The notes beneath the pieces were generated by a model, which saw nothing but the letters and a program-made list of their open reading frames with translations, was not told the origin of the DNA and searched no databases. Positions 8,638 to 15,949 of a DNA stretch of 33,636 bases are shown here, one piece after another. Every line of letters begins with the position of its first letter. Positions within the stretch are counted from its first letter, which is position 1. The stretch spans positions 1 to 33,636 of the forward strand of contig JAEYPY010000051.1 in the NCBI GenBank assembly GCA_023410295.1, read 5' to 3'. Source of the DNA: Pseudomonadota bacterium (GTDB lineage: Bacteria; Pseudomonadota; Alphaproteobacteria; Caulobacterales; Aquidulcibacteraceae). Both the position numbers and the translations under genes were made by a program.

Positions 8638-8688
8638 ATGATTGAACAAACGAGCGCAGAACCGCGCCGAGGGAGCAACTTGCCGTGA
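8638..8688 (+). other. Candidate 16-residue leader ORF upstream of the kinase
   Basis: An ATG two bases after the lipoprotein stop opens a 16-codon frame whose TGA (8686-8688) overlaps the kinase GTG start (8685-8687) as GTGA. It could simply be chance, but the arrangement would carry ribosomes from the lipoprotein stop to the kinase start. The kinase also has its own GAGGGA Shine-Dalgarno at about 8669-8674. Confidence 0.25.
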
Positions 8689-10397
8689 AAATTGTCGGCC
8701 GCTACCAAATCCAAGCGCGCATCGGCCAAGGGGCGATGGCGAACGTGTACCGGGCCTACGATCCGGACATCAATCGCGTGCTCGCCATCAAGGTGCTGAA
8801 GCGCGAGTATTGCCGCGATCCCCAGCTCGCCACGCGCTTCCTCCGGGAAGCCCGCGCTGCTGGCGCGCTCTCGCATCCCAACATCGTCACCATCTACGAT
8901 GTCGGCGAGATCGAGGGTTTCCCGTACATCGCCATGGAACTGCTCGATGGTGCGCCGCTCGACCAGGTAGCGGAGAAGCGCGGCCGTTTTCCGATTGCTG
9001 ATGTGATCGAGATCGGCTGCCAGCTCGCCGATGCGCTGCGTTACGCGCACGAACAGGGCGTCGTGCACCGTGACATCAAGCCGTCCAACATCGTGCTCGG
9101 CGCCGATGGCCGCTCGGTCAAGTTGTTGGATTTCGGCATCGCCCGTGTTGAGCAATGTGCTGCGACCGAGCAGGCGGTGAAGACGCAAGCCGGGCAAGTC
9201 CTCGGCACGCCGCGCTATATGAGCCCGGAGCAGGCGCTCGGCCGCGACCTCGATGGCCGTTCGGATCTCTTCTCCGTCGGCGTCGTACTCTATGAATTGC
9301 TGACCGGGCGCCCCGCCTTCGACGGCGCCAGCGCCGCGACGCTCGCGCTGCAGATCACCCAGCAAGATCCAGCGCCCATCGACATCAGCCCCGAATGCCC
9401 GCGCGGCTTGCGCTTCATTATCGACAAGCTGCTGGCCAAGCGCCCGGAGAAGCGTTTCCCGAACGGCGCCCAGCTATTCGAAGCGCTACAACGCGAGAAG
9501 GCGGCTTACGCGTCCGCGCAAAGCGAAGGCGTGCGCCGGCGTCTGCCGGTATCGGCGCGCATGGCTCTCCTGACCAGCGCGGTGACCGCTGTCGCCCTCG
9601 CGGTCAGCATCGGCGTCGTGCTGCATCATCAGTATAAAGCGATGGAGCGCGTTGCGATCGCCTCTGGCGCTTCGATCGTCTCCTTCGTCGCCAGCAACGC
9701 CGCCCTGACTGCTGCCGATAATCTCTCTCTCCCCCCTGAACAGCGCGATTGGGTGCCGACGCAGGCCTTCGTCTCCAGTGCGGCGGCGGACCCGAACGTG
9801 TCGCAAATGCTGGTGGTAGACCACGAAGGCGTTATTCAAGCAGCCAGTTCCCCTGATCTCATCGGCGCGCGTTACATCCCGCCGACAGGGCGCCGCATCG
9901 CCGGCGATCGGCCCATTCTCTCAGTCACGACCGTGCGCTCATCCGCGGGCGTCAACAGCTTCCGTTTCGCGCGGCCGATCGAATATGCCGGCCGCCAAGT
10001 GGGGTTGGTCGAGGTCAGCATTCGCCGCACCGGACTCGACGCTGCGGCGATGCTGACGCGCTTCATGCTGATCGGGCTCGGGGTCCTCACCATCATTCTC
10101 GTCGCGGCATTGACCGTAGGCGCTTCGCAACTCGTGTTGCGGCCGCTGAAGCGGCTCAAAGCGGCGTTCGCCGATGCGACCGCCGGAAATCTCGATTTCC
10201 GCCTCTCGCATACGCGGCGCGATGAAGTCGGCGATCTCTTCGAAGCCTTCAACCGCTTCGTCGCCTCGGTTCAGCAGCGCGCCGAGACCGACATTCCGCA
10301 TGCCAAACCGCTCAATCTTGACGCCACCATGATCATGCCGCCCGCCAATGATGGCGGCGCTGGCGAAGCCGAACGGGGCGCGCAATGGTCACGCTGA
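8685..10397 (+). CDS. Transmembrane Ser/Thr protein kinase with C-terminal sensor and HAMP (PpkA-like role)
   Basis: 570 residues from GTG. An N-terminal Hanks-type kinase (about 7-270) is complete: glycine loop IGQGAMANVY, Lys36 in AIKVLKR, HRDIKPSN (128-135), DFG (149-151), SPEQ activation end, and Thr167/Thr175 in the activation segment as likely autophosphorylation sites. Transmembrane helix 1 (about 293-314) leads to an extracytoplasmic domain (about 315-455), then helix 2 (about 459-481) and a HAMP-like region (about 482-535), placing HAMP and tail back in the cytoplasm. This differs from the PASTA-tailed PknB layout and from PpkA with a von Willebrand domain. The tail contains DATMIMPP (546-553), a plausible phospho-Thr docking site for the FHA protein encoded next, whose gene overlaps this one by 13 bases. 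Confidence 0.9.
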   Translation: MKIVGRYQIQARIGQGAMANVYRAYDPDINRVLAIKVLKREYCRDPQLATRFLREARAAGALSHPNIVTIYDVGEIEGFPYIAMELLDGAPLDQVAEKRGRFPIADVIEIGCQLADALRYAHEQGVVHRDIKPSNIVLGADGRSVKLLDFGIARVEQCAATEQAVKTQAGQVLGTPRYMSPEQALGRDLDGRSDLFSVGVVLYELLTGRPAFDGASAATLALQITQQDPAPIDISPECPRGLRFIIDKLLAKRPEKRFPNGAQLFEALQREKAAYASAQSEGVRRRLPVSARMALLTSAVTAVALAVSIGVVLHHQYKAMERVAIASGASIVSFVASNAALTAADNLSLPPEQRDWVPTQAFVSSAAADPNVSQMLVVDHEGVIQAASSPDLIGARYIPPTGRRIAGDRPILSVTTVRSSAGVNSFRFARPIEYAGRQVGLVEVSIRRTGLDAAAMLTRFMLIGLGVLTIILVAALTVGASQLVLRPLKRLKAAFADATAGNLDFRLSHTRRDEVGDLFEAFNRFVASVQQRAETDIPHAKPLNLDATMIMPPANDGGAGEAERGAQWSR

Positions 10398-11455
10398 GGC
10401 TCTTCCACACCGCTGATCCCTTCCGTCCGATCGAAACGCGGACGCTGAGCGAAGGCGAGCTTGTGCTCGGGCGCGATCCCGCCGCCGATTGGCCGATCGC
10501 CGACGCCGCTTGCGAACTCTCACGCCGTCACTGCGCCATCGGCGTCGATGCATCCGGCGTCTTCGTGCGGGACATGAGCGCCAATGGCGTCTTCTTCGGC
10601 CCGGCCCGCAAGCGGCTCGCCAAGGACGCCCCCACGCCGCTCAAACCGGGCGAGCAAATTCATCTCGGCCAATTCATGGTGATGATGGAAGCCGCGCCCG
10701 CGCCGGCGAATGACGCGACGCCATCCGCCGACGCAAGTTCGCTCGATGCGCCGTTTCATTCTCCCATGCTGCAGGAGCCGGCTGTTTCCGCCGCGGCGTT
10801 CATGGTGCGCAGCGCCTGGTCGGGGCCAACAGACACCGCCAACGCCGCGCCATCCGGGCGCCTGCCGGACGCCGCGTTGCTCGAAGCTTTCTGCGAAGGC
10901 GCCGGTCTCGATCCATCGCTCTTCATGGGCGAAGACCCGGCCGAAGTGTTGCGACGCGCCGGCGCGGTCTATCAACAGGCGGTGCTCGGCGTATGCGATC
11001 TTATGAGCGAGCGTACGTCGCTGAAGACTGCTTATCAGATGAACCGCACCACGGTTGGCGCCAGCGACAACAACCCGTTCAAATGGGGTGACGCGCATCG
11101 CGTCGGTGTTGATCTGCTCCGCTCCAAGACAGGCCCGTTCCTCGGCGGCGCCGCGGCGGTCAACCAGTCATTCCAGGATTTGAAGAAGCACCTACTCTGC
11201 CTGATGGCCGGCTCGCGCGCGGCAATTGCAGCTGCGTTCGAAGAGTTGAAACCATCGAAGGTGGAAGAAGGCATCCAAGGCCAGTCGCTGCTCTTCCAGA
11301 CCAAGGTCGACGCCTGCTGGCGCGAATTTCAGAAGCGTCACGGCGAACTGATGTCTGACGCGCAGGAAAATGTGGAAAGCGCGGTGAACCGCGCCTTCAA
11401 AACAGGCTATGAGAAGCACGTCCGCAAGCTGGACGGCTTGGGGACAGTATCGTGA
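10385..11455 (+). CDS. tagH: FHA-domain protein of the type VI secretion TagH family
   Basis: 356 residues. The N-terminal FHA domain (about 20-100) has the phospho-threonine-binding residues: GRD (29-31), SRRHC (46-50) and NGVF (67-70). A proline/alanine-rich linker follows, then a C-terminal helical domain (about 160-352) with the TagH pattern: LMSERTSLKTAYQMNRTTVG, NNPFKWG, a late AVNQSFQDLKKH and FEELKPSKVEEG, and a final WREFQKRHGELM helix. In type VI systems this protein is phosphorylated by the PpkA kinase and dephosphorylated by PppA to switch assembly on and off. Here it sits exactly between a kinase and a PP2C phosphatase (overlapping both), but no tss gene is visible in the window. 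It could therefore act on a distant secretion locus or on some other target. Confidence 0.87.
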   Translation: MVTLRLFHTADPFRPIETRTLSEGELVLGRDPAADWPIADAACELSRRHCAIGVDASGVFVRDMSANGVFFGPARKRLAKDAPTPLKPGEQIHLGQFMVMMEAAPAPANDATPSADASSLDAPFHSPMLQEPAVSAAAFMVRSAWSGPTDTANAAPSGRLPDAALLEAFCEGAGLDPSLFMGEDPAEVLRRAGAVYQQAVLGVCDLMSERTSLKTAYQMNRTTVGASDNNPFKWGDAHRVGVDLLRSKTGPFLGGAAAVNQSFQDLKKHLLCLMAGSRAAIAAAFEELKPSKVEEGIQGQSLLFQTKVDACWREFQKRHGELMSDAQENVESAVNRAFKTGYEKHVRKLDGLGTVS

Positions 11456-12219
11456 CAGCCTTGCTCGCCATGCGCAGCCACCGCAGCGACCACCTGGGAG
11501 CGTTCAAGTTTCTCTCCGTGGGACGCACTCACGTGGGACAGGTGCGTACGCTCAATGAAGACGCGTTGCTCAATCGTCCGAACGTCGGGCTTTGGGCGGT
11601 CGCGGACGGCATGGGGGGGCACGCCAGCGGTGATTACGCCAGCCAGTTCATCGCGCATACGCTCGATCGTATCGATAGCTTTGGCTCCGCCTATCAGTTT
11701 CGCGACGCCGTCGAGCGCGGGCTCAAGCAAGTAAACCAAAGCCTCCGCGATCATGCCGCCGAGCAGAAGGGCGGCATTGTCGGCGCTACGGTCGTCGCGC
11801 TGCTCGCGCACCAGGGCCACTATGCCTGCCTCTGGGCCGGCGACAGCCGCGCCTATCTCTATCGTAACGGCTCGCTGCGTCGTCTCACCAGCGACCATAG
11901 CTTTGTGCAGGAGATGGTCGATGCCGGCGTGCTCACGCCGGCGCAAGCGCGCGCGCACCCCAAAGCCAACGTCATCACCCGCGCCGTCGGCGCTGACAAC
12001 GAGCTCGACCTTGAGAGCGTCTCAGGCCTCATCCAGCCCGGCGATCGCTTTCTCCTCTGCTCCGATGGTCTCAGCAATCTCGTCAGCGAGCGGGAGATGT
12101 CTGAGAGCCTGCGCCGCACGCCGCTGGAGCGCGGCATCGATTTGATGATGGAGCTCGCGCTCTCCCGCGGCGCGCCGGACAACGTCACCGGCATCGTGAT
12201 CTCGGCCGAGCAAGCCTGA
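11452..12219 (+). CDS. PP2C-family Ser/Thr protein phosphatase (PppA-like)
   Basis: 255 residues from a GTG overlapping the TagH stop as GTGA. It shows the metal-dependent phosphatase motifs in order: VRTLNEDA (31-38), ADGMGGHASG (51-60), AGDSRAYLYR (129-138), LTSDHS, ITRAVG, LLCSDGLSNL and the closing APDN (the last metal ligand). It should remove phosphate from Ser/Thr on the kinase and the FHA protein, closing the circuit. There is no transmembrane segment, so it acts in the cytoplasm. The first 15 or so residues are extra relative to a minimal Stp1/PppA. It is the last gene of the block; a short GC hairpin (12226-12238) lies just after the stop but lacks a T-run. Confidence 0.92.
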   Translation: MTALLAMRSHRSDHLGAFKFLSVGRTHVGQVRTLNEDALLNRPNVGLWAVADGMGGHASGDYASQFIAHTLDRIDSFGSAYQFRDAVERGLKQVNQSLRDHAAEQKGGIVGATVVALLAHQGHYACLWAGDSRAYLYRNGSLRRLTSDHSFVQEMVDAGVLTPAQARAHPKANVITRAVGADNELDLESVSGLIQPGDRFLLCSDGLSNLVSEREMSESLRRTPLERGIDLMMELALSRGAPDNVTGIVISAEQA

Positions 12220-12280
12220 GCGCTTGCGGCTGAGCCGCCGTCTATGCCAACCAGAACCCGGCGAAGCGCGGGGTGTCTAG

Positions 12281-13567
12281 ATGGCGGCGTGGAGTAACTG
12301 GTCCGGGAGCGTAGAGAGCAGGCCAAGCGCGATCCTGCGGCCGAAGACCGAAGCCGAACTCAGCCAGATCGTCGCCAGCGCGCCGAAACTGCGCGTCACC
12401 GGCGCGGGGCACTCGTTCACGCCGCTTTGCCAAACCGATGGCGTGCTCCTCTCGCTCGCCGAGTTGGAAGGCGCGGTCGAATTCAACGCCGACCGCACAC
12501 GCGCGTGGGCGCCCGCCGGCTGGAGTCTTGCCAAGCTCACCAAGGCGCTGTGGGACGAGGGCGCATCGCTGATCAACCAAGGTGACGTAAACCCACAAGC
12601 GCTCGCCGGCGCCATCGCCACCGGCACACACGGCACCGGCGCCGAGCTGGGTTCGTTGTCGACAGCGGCGCGTGCTTTTCGCTTGGTGCTGGCGGACGGC
12701 TCAGTGGTCACGTGCAGCGCAGAGCAGAATGCTGAGCTTTATCAGGCGCAGCGGCTCTCTCTCGGCCTCCTCGGTGTCGCCACGCGCATCGAAGTTGATG
12801 TCTTGCCGGTGTATCATCTCGAAGAGCGGGTGGAGTCGCACAAGCTCGCGGACGTTGAGGCGCGCTGGAGCGAGCTTGTCGCCGCCAACCGCCATGTCGA
12901 GTTCTGGGTCTTTCCCTATAACGACTATGCCATCCTGAAGACACTCAACCCGGCGTCTCCTGAAGGCCAGCTGAAACGCAAGAACGATGTCGATGACCGG
13001 GCCTTCCGCGTCATCTGCGAGCTTTGCGCCATGTTTCCCGCGCTCACGAGCATGCTGCAGCCTGTCATCGTCGGCGGCGGGGTGCGTCAGCGCCGCGTCG
13101 GGCCCGCGTACCAGATTTTCCCCTCCGACCGCACCGTGCGCTTTGAAGAGATGGAATATGAGATGCCGCTGGAGACTGGCTGGCCTGCGGTCAACGAGGC
13201 GATCCAGCGCATCAAGGCGAAGACGCTGCCCGTCACCTTTCCATTCGAGTTTCGCATCACCGCCGGCGACGACATCTGGCTCAGCCCATTCAACGGCGGG
13301 GCGCGGCTCTCGATTTCGATGCACCAGTTCGCCAAAATGCCGTGGCAAGGCGTGTTCGGCGAAATCGAGCCGATCTTCCGCGCGCACGGCGGGCGCCCGC
13401 ATTGGGCCAAGCGCCACAGCCTCACCGCGCGCGACGTGGATGCGCTCTATCCCGACGCAACGCGTTTCCGCGCGGTGCGAGAGAAGCACGACCCCGCCGG
13501 TAAATTCCTGAACGAACACCTCGGCGCATTGTTCGCCGGCCACGCAGCGGCTAAGGCGGCGGAATGA
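12281..13567 (+). CDS. FAD-linked oxidase, D-arabinono-1,4-lactone oxidase family
   Basis: 428 residues of the VAO-type flavoprotein fold. It opens with WSNWSGSVESRPSAI, typical of aldonolactone oxidases, and the FAD-binding domain carries RVTGAGHSFTPL, where His44 is the position covalently linked to FAD in this family. GAIATGTHGTG is the second FAD-contact segment. The C-terminal ALO domain ends with HWAKRH and a YPDATRFRAVREKHDPAGKF-type stretch. It would oxidise an aldonolactone or a sugar alcohol in the cytoplasm; the exact substrate cannot be read off. No strong Shine-Dalgarno precedes the ATG, but the N-terminus fits the family well. The stop overlaps the following PLP-enzyme start (ATGA, 13564-13567). 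Confidence 0.85.
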   Translation: MAAWSNWSGSVESRPSAILRPKTEAELSQIVASAPKLRVTGAGHSFTPLCQTDGVLLSLAELEGAVEFNADRTRAWAPAGWSLAKLTKALWDEGASLINQGDVNPQALAGAIATGTHGTGAELGSLSTAARAFRLVLADGSVVTCSAEQNAELYQAQRLSLGLLGVATRIEVDVLPVYHLEERVESHKLADVEARWSELVAANRHVEFWVFPYNDYAILKTLNPASPEGQLKRKNDVDDRAFRVICELCAMFPALTSMLQPVIVGGGVRQRRVGPAYQIFPSDRTVRFEEMEYEMPLETGWPAVNEAIQRIKAKTLPVTFPFEFRITAGDDIWLSPFNGGARLSISMHQFAKMPWQGVFGEIEPIFRAHGGRPHWAKRHSLTARDVDALYPDATRFRAVREKHDPAGKFLNEHLGALFAGHAAAKAAE

Positions 13568-14700
13568 GCGACCTCGACCTCCACCGCCACCTCATCGGCC
13601 AGCAGGGCTCGCGCGCCGCGCTCAGCACGCCCGTGCTTGTCATCGATCGCGATGCGCTTGAACGCAACATCGCGGCGATGGCAGCGTTCGCCAGGGAGAA
13701 CGGCCTCTCGTTGCGTCCGCACGCGAAGACGCACAAGAGCGTCGAGATCGGGCGCCTGCAAATGGCCGCCGGCGCCCTGGGCGTCTGCTGCGCCAAACTG
13801 GGTGAAGCCGAAGCGCTGGCGAACGGCGGCATCAACGCCATCCTGATTACTTCTCCCGTCGTAACGCCGCAGGCGATTTCCCGTCTCGTCGCCTTGCACG
13901 AGCGCATCGGCGATCTGATGGTCGTCGCCGATCACCCCGACAACGTCGATGCGCTCGCCCACGCAACGCATGAAGCCAGCCGGCCGCTGCCGATCGTCGT
14001 CGATATCGATCCCGGCATTCGCCGCACCGGCGTGGCCTCGCCGGAAGCGGCCGTCGCGCTCGCCGAGCGCATCGCCAGCCACGGCTCGCTCGGCTTCGCC
14101 GGCGTCCAGTTCTATTGCGGCGCGCAGCAGCACATCGAAGCTTACGCCGACCGCCGCACCGCCATCGAAGAACGCACGGCCTACCTGCAAACTGTGATCG
14201 AACAGCTTCGCGCCGCTGGCCACGATCCCAAGATCGTCACCGGCGGCGGCACGGGCACGCACCAGATCGACGCGAGCCTCGGCGTGTTCACCGAACTTCA
14301 GGTCGGCTCCTATGTTTTCATGGACCGCCAGTACGAGGTTTGCGACCTGCGCGGTGATGGCGCTCAGCTGTTCGAGCAAGCGCTCTTCGTCGATACGCAC
14401 GTCATCAGCGCGAATTCTCAAGGCATGGCGACGCTCGATGCCGGCTTCAAAGCGCTCTCCACGGACGGCGGCACGCCCAGAGTAGTGGACGGCGCGCCGG
14501 AAGCGGCGATGTTCGTGTTCATGGGCGACGAGCACGGCGCTCTCATCGCCATGGATCACGTTTTCCGCATCGGCGACCACGTCGTCCTCGCGCCGCGGCA
14601 TTGTGACCCCACGGTCAATCTTTACGATTCCTACCATGTGGTGCGGGATGGCACTTTGTTGGACATCTGGCCCGTCAGCGCGCGCGGCCGCTCGCGCTAG
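13564..14700 (+). CDS. DSD1-type PLP-dependent enzyme (D-threonine aldolase / D-serine dehydratase-like)
   Basis: 378 residues with an alanine-racemase-like N-terminal barrel. STPVLVIDRDALERNI and RPHAKTHKS (51-59, Lys55 the expected Schiff-base lysine) are diagnostic, as are VVDIDPGIRRTGV and GGGTGTHQID for PLP phosphate binding. The C-terminal beta-domain includes PRHCDPTVNLYD, whose His and Cys match the metal site of D-threonine aldolase and D-serine dehydratase. It should cleave or dehydrate a D-beta-hydroxy amino acid in the cytoplasm; aldolase and dehydratase members cannot be separated by eye. Translationally coupled to the flavin oxidase upstream, hinting that both serve one small catabolic route, though that is inference only. 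Confidence 0.87.
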   Translation: MSDLDLHRHLIGQQGSRAALSTPVLVIDRDALERNIAAMAAFARENGLSLRPHAKTHKSVEIGRLQMAAGALGVCCAKLGEAEALANGGINAILITSPVVTPQAISRLVALHERIGDLMVVADHPDNVDALAHATHEASRPLPIVVDIDPGIRRTGVASPEAAVALAERIASHGSLGFAGVQFYCGAQQHIEAYADRRTAIEERTAYLQTVIEQLRAAGHDPKIVTGGGTGTHQIDASLGVFTELQVGSYVFMDRQYEVCDLRGDGAQLFEQALFVDTHVISANSQGMATLDAGFKALSTDGGTPRVVDGAPEAAMFVFMGDEHGALIAMDHVFRIGDHVVLAPRHCDPTVNLYDSYHVVRDGTLLDIWPVSARGRSR

Positions 14701-14777
14701 CTGCCGCCAGCGGCGTTGGGGCAGGGCGACGGCGCGGCGAAAAGCGCCTACATGAAGTGAGAGCCCTGGAGACGAGC

Positions 14778-15842
14778 ATGGAAGCAGCGCCGCACAAGGT
14801 GGAGTCAGCCAAGCCCGGCGAGGCCTACGAAACCGACGTCATTATCGTCGGCGCAGGGCCCGTCGGCCTTTTTGCCGTGTTTGAACTCGGCCTGCTCGAT
14901 CTCAAGGCGCACGTCGTCGATGTGCTGGATCGTCCCGGCGGCCAATGCGCCGAGCTCTATCCGGAAAAGCCGATTTACGACATTCCCGGCCTGCCGATCG
15001 TAACAGGTCAGGAGCTTACCGACCGCCTGCTGCAACAGATCGCCCCGTTTCATTCGACGTTTCATCTTGCGCAGATGGCGGAGTCGCTGGAGCGGCTGCC
15101 GGACAAGCGCTTTCGGTTGAAGACAGAACTCGGCACGACCATCACGGCGCCAGTACTCGTCATTGCCGCGGGCGGTGGCTCGTTTGTGCCGCGCAAGCCA
15201 AAGATCGAAGGGCTCGAGCCATTCGAAGGCAAGAGCGTCCACTATGCCGTGCGCCAGATGGAGCGCTTCCGCGGCCGTGACCTCGTCATCGCCGGCGGCG
15301 GCGACAGCGCGCTTGATTGGGTGCTGAACCTGCAGCCGATCGCCAAGTCCGTGACGCTGATCCATCGCCGCGACGATTTCCGCGCCGCGCCGCATTCGGT
15401 CGCGAAAATGCGCGCGCTCGTGGCCGAGGGCAAAGTGCGCCTGGAGATCGCCGATCTCAAAGGCATCAGCAGCGCCGATGGGCAGCTGAGCGCCGTCGTG
15501 TGCAACACCAAGGAGAAAGGCAGCTACGAGATCGCCTGCACCGATCTGCTCGCCTTCTACGGCCTCACCATGAAGCTCGGCCCCATCGCCGACTTTGGCC
15601 TCAACTTGAATGAGAACCTCATCCCCGTCGATACGGAGAAGTTTGAGACCAGCGAGCCCGGCATCTTCGCCATCGGCGACATCAATACCTATCCCGGCAA
15701 ACTGAAGCTCATCCTCTGCGGCTTCCACGAGGGCGCACTGATGGCGCAAGCCGCATTCAAGATCGCGCGCCCGGGGGAACGGCTCGTCTTCCTCTACACG
15801 ACATCTTCCACGGACCTGCAGAAGAAGCTGGGTGTCGCCTAG
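14778..15842 (+). CDS. Ferredoxin/flavodoxin-NADP+ reductase, thioredoxin-reductase-like
   Basis: 354 residues. The FAD site GAGPVG (25-30), the motif RPGGQCAELYP and the IYDIPG segment are typical of the YumC-type ferredoxin-NADP reductases. A second dinucleotide site (VIAGGGDSALDW) binds NADPH, and FAIGDI closes the FAD domain. The CxxC redox pair of thioredoxin reductases is absent, supporting the reductase-of-ferredoxin call. I chose ATG 14778 over the GTG at 14757 because GGAGA lies 6-7 bases upstream of the ATG and the extra seven residues are not family-like. It is probably a single-gene unit, with roughly 77 bp before it and 107 bp after it. Confidence 0.9.
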   Translation: MEAAPHKVESAKPGEAYETDVIIVGAGPVGLFAVFELGLLDLKAHVVDVLDRPGGQCAELYPEKPIYDIPGLPIVTGQELTDRLLQQIAPFHSTFHLAQMAESLERLPDKRFRLKTELGTTITAPVLVIAAGGGSFVPRKPKIEGLEPFEGKSVHYAVRQMERFRGRDLVIAGGGDSALDWVLNLQPIAKSVTLIHRRDDFRAAPHSVAKMRALVAEGKVRLEIADLKGISSADGQLSAVVCNTKEKGSYEIACTDLLAFYGLTMKLGPIADFGLNLNENLIPVDTEKFETSEPGIFAIGDINTYPGKLKLILCGFHEGALMAQAAFKIARPGERLVFLYTTSSTDLQKKLGVA

Positions 15843-15949
15843 CGGTATTGCCCGCTTCACTCCGCGCGAACATCGCTGAACTGCAGCATGTCTTTGCGCG
15901 GGATGGCGGGACTCAGCGTTTTCTCGTAAGCCGGGTGGCGGAGTAGGCG

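Noticed and set aside
8331..9365. 344-codon - strand frame opposite the kinase
   Set aside because: Lies across the lipoprotein end and the kinase catalytic core, both well supported; no motif in the antisense product.
12222..12240. Small GC hairpin after the PP2C gene as a terminator
   Set aside because: Only 5 bp of stem with a 3-base loop and no T-run; too weak to call.
13447..14637. 396-codon - strand frame opposite the DSD1-type enzyme
   Set aside because: The + strand has clear PLP-enzyme motifs; the antisense product is low-complexity with no recognisable domain.
14805..15860. 351-codon - strand frame opposite the ferredoxin reductase
   Set aside because: Antisense shadow; the + strand has two intact dinucleotide-binding sites.
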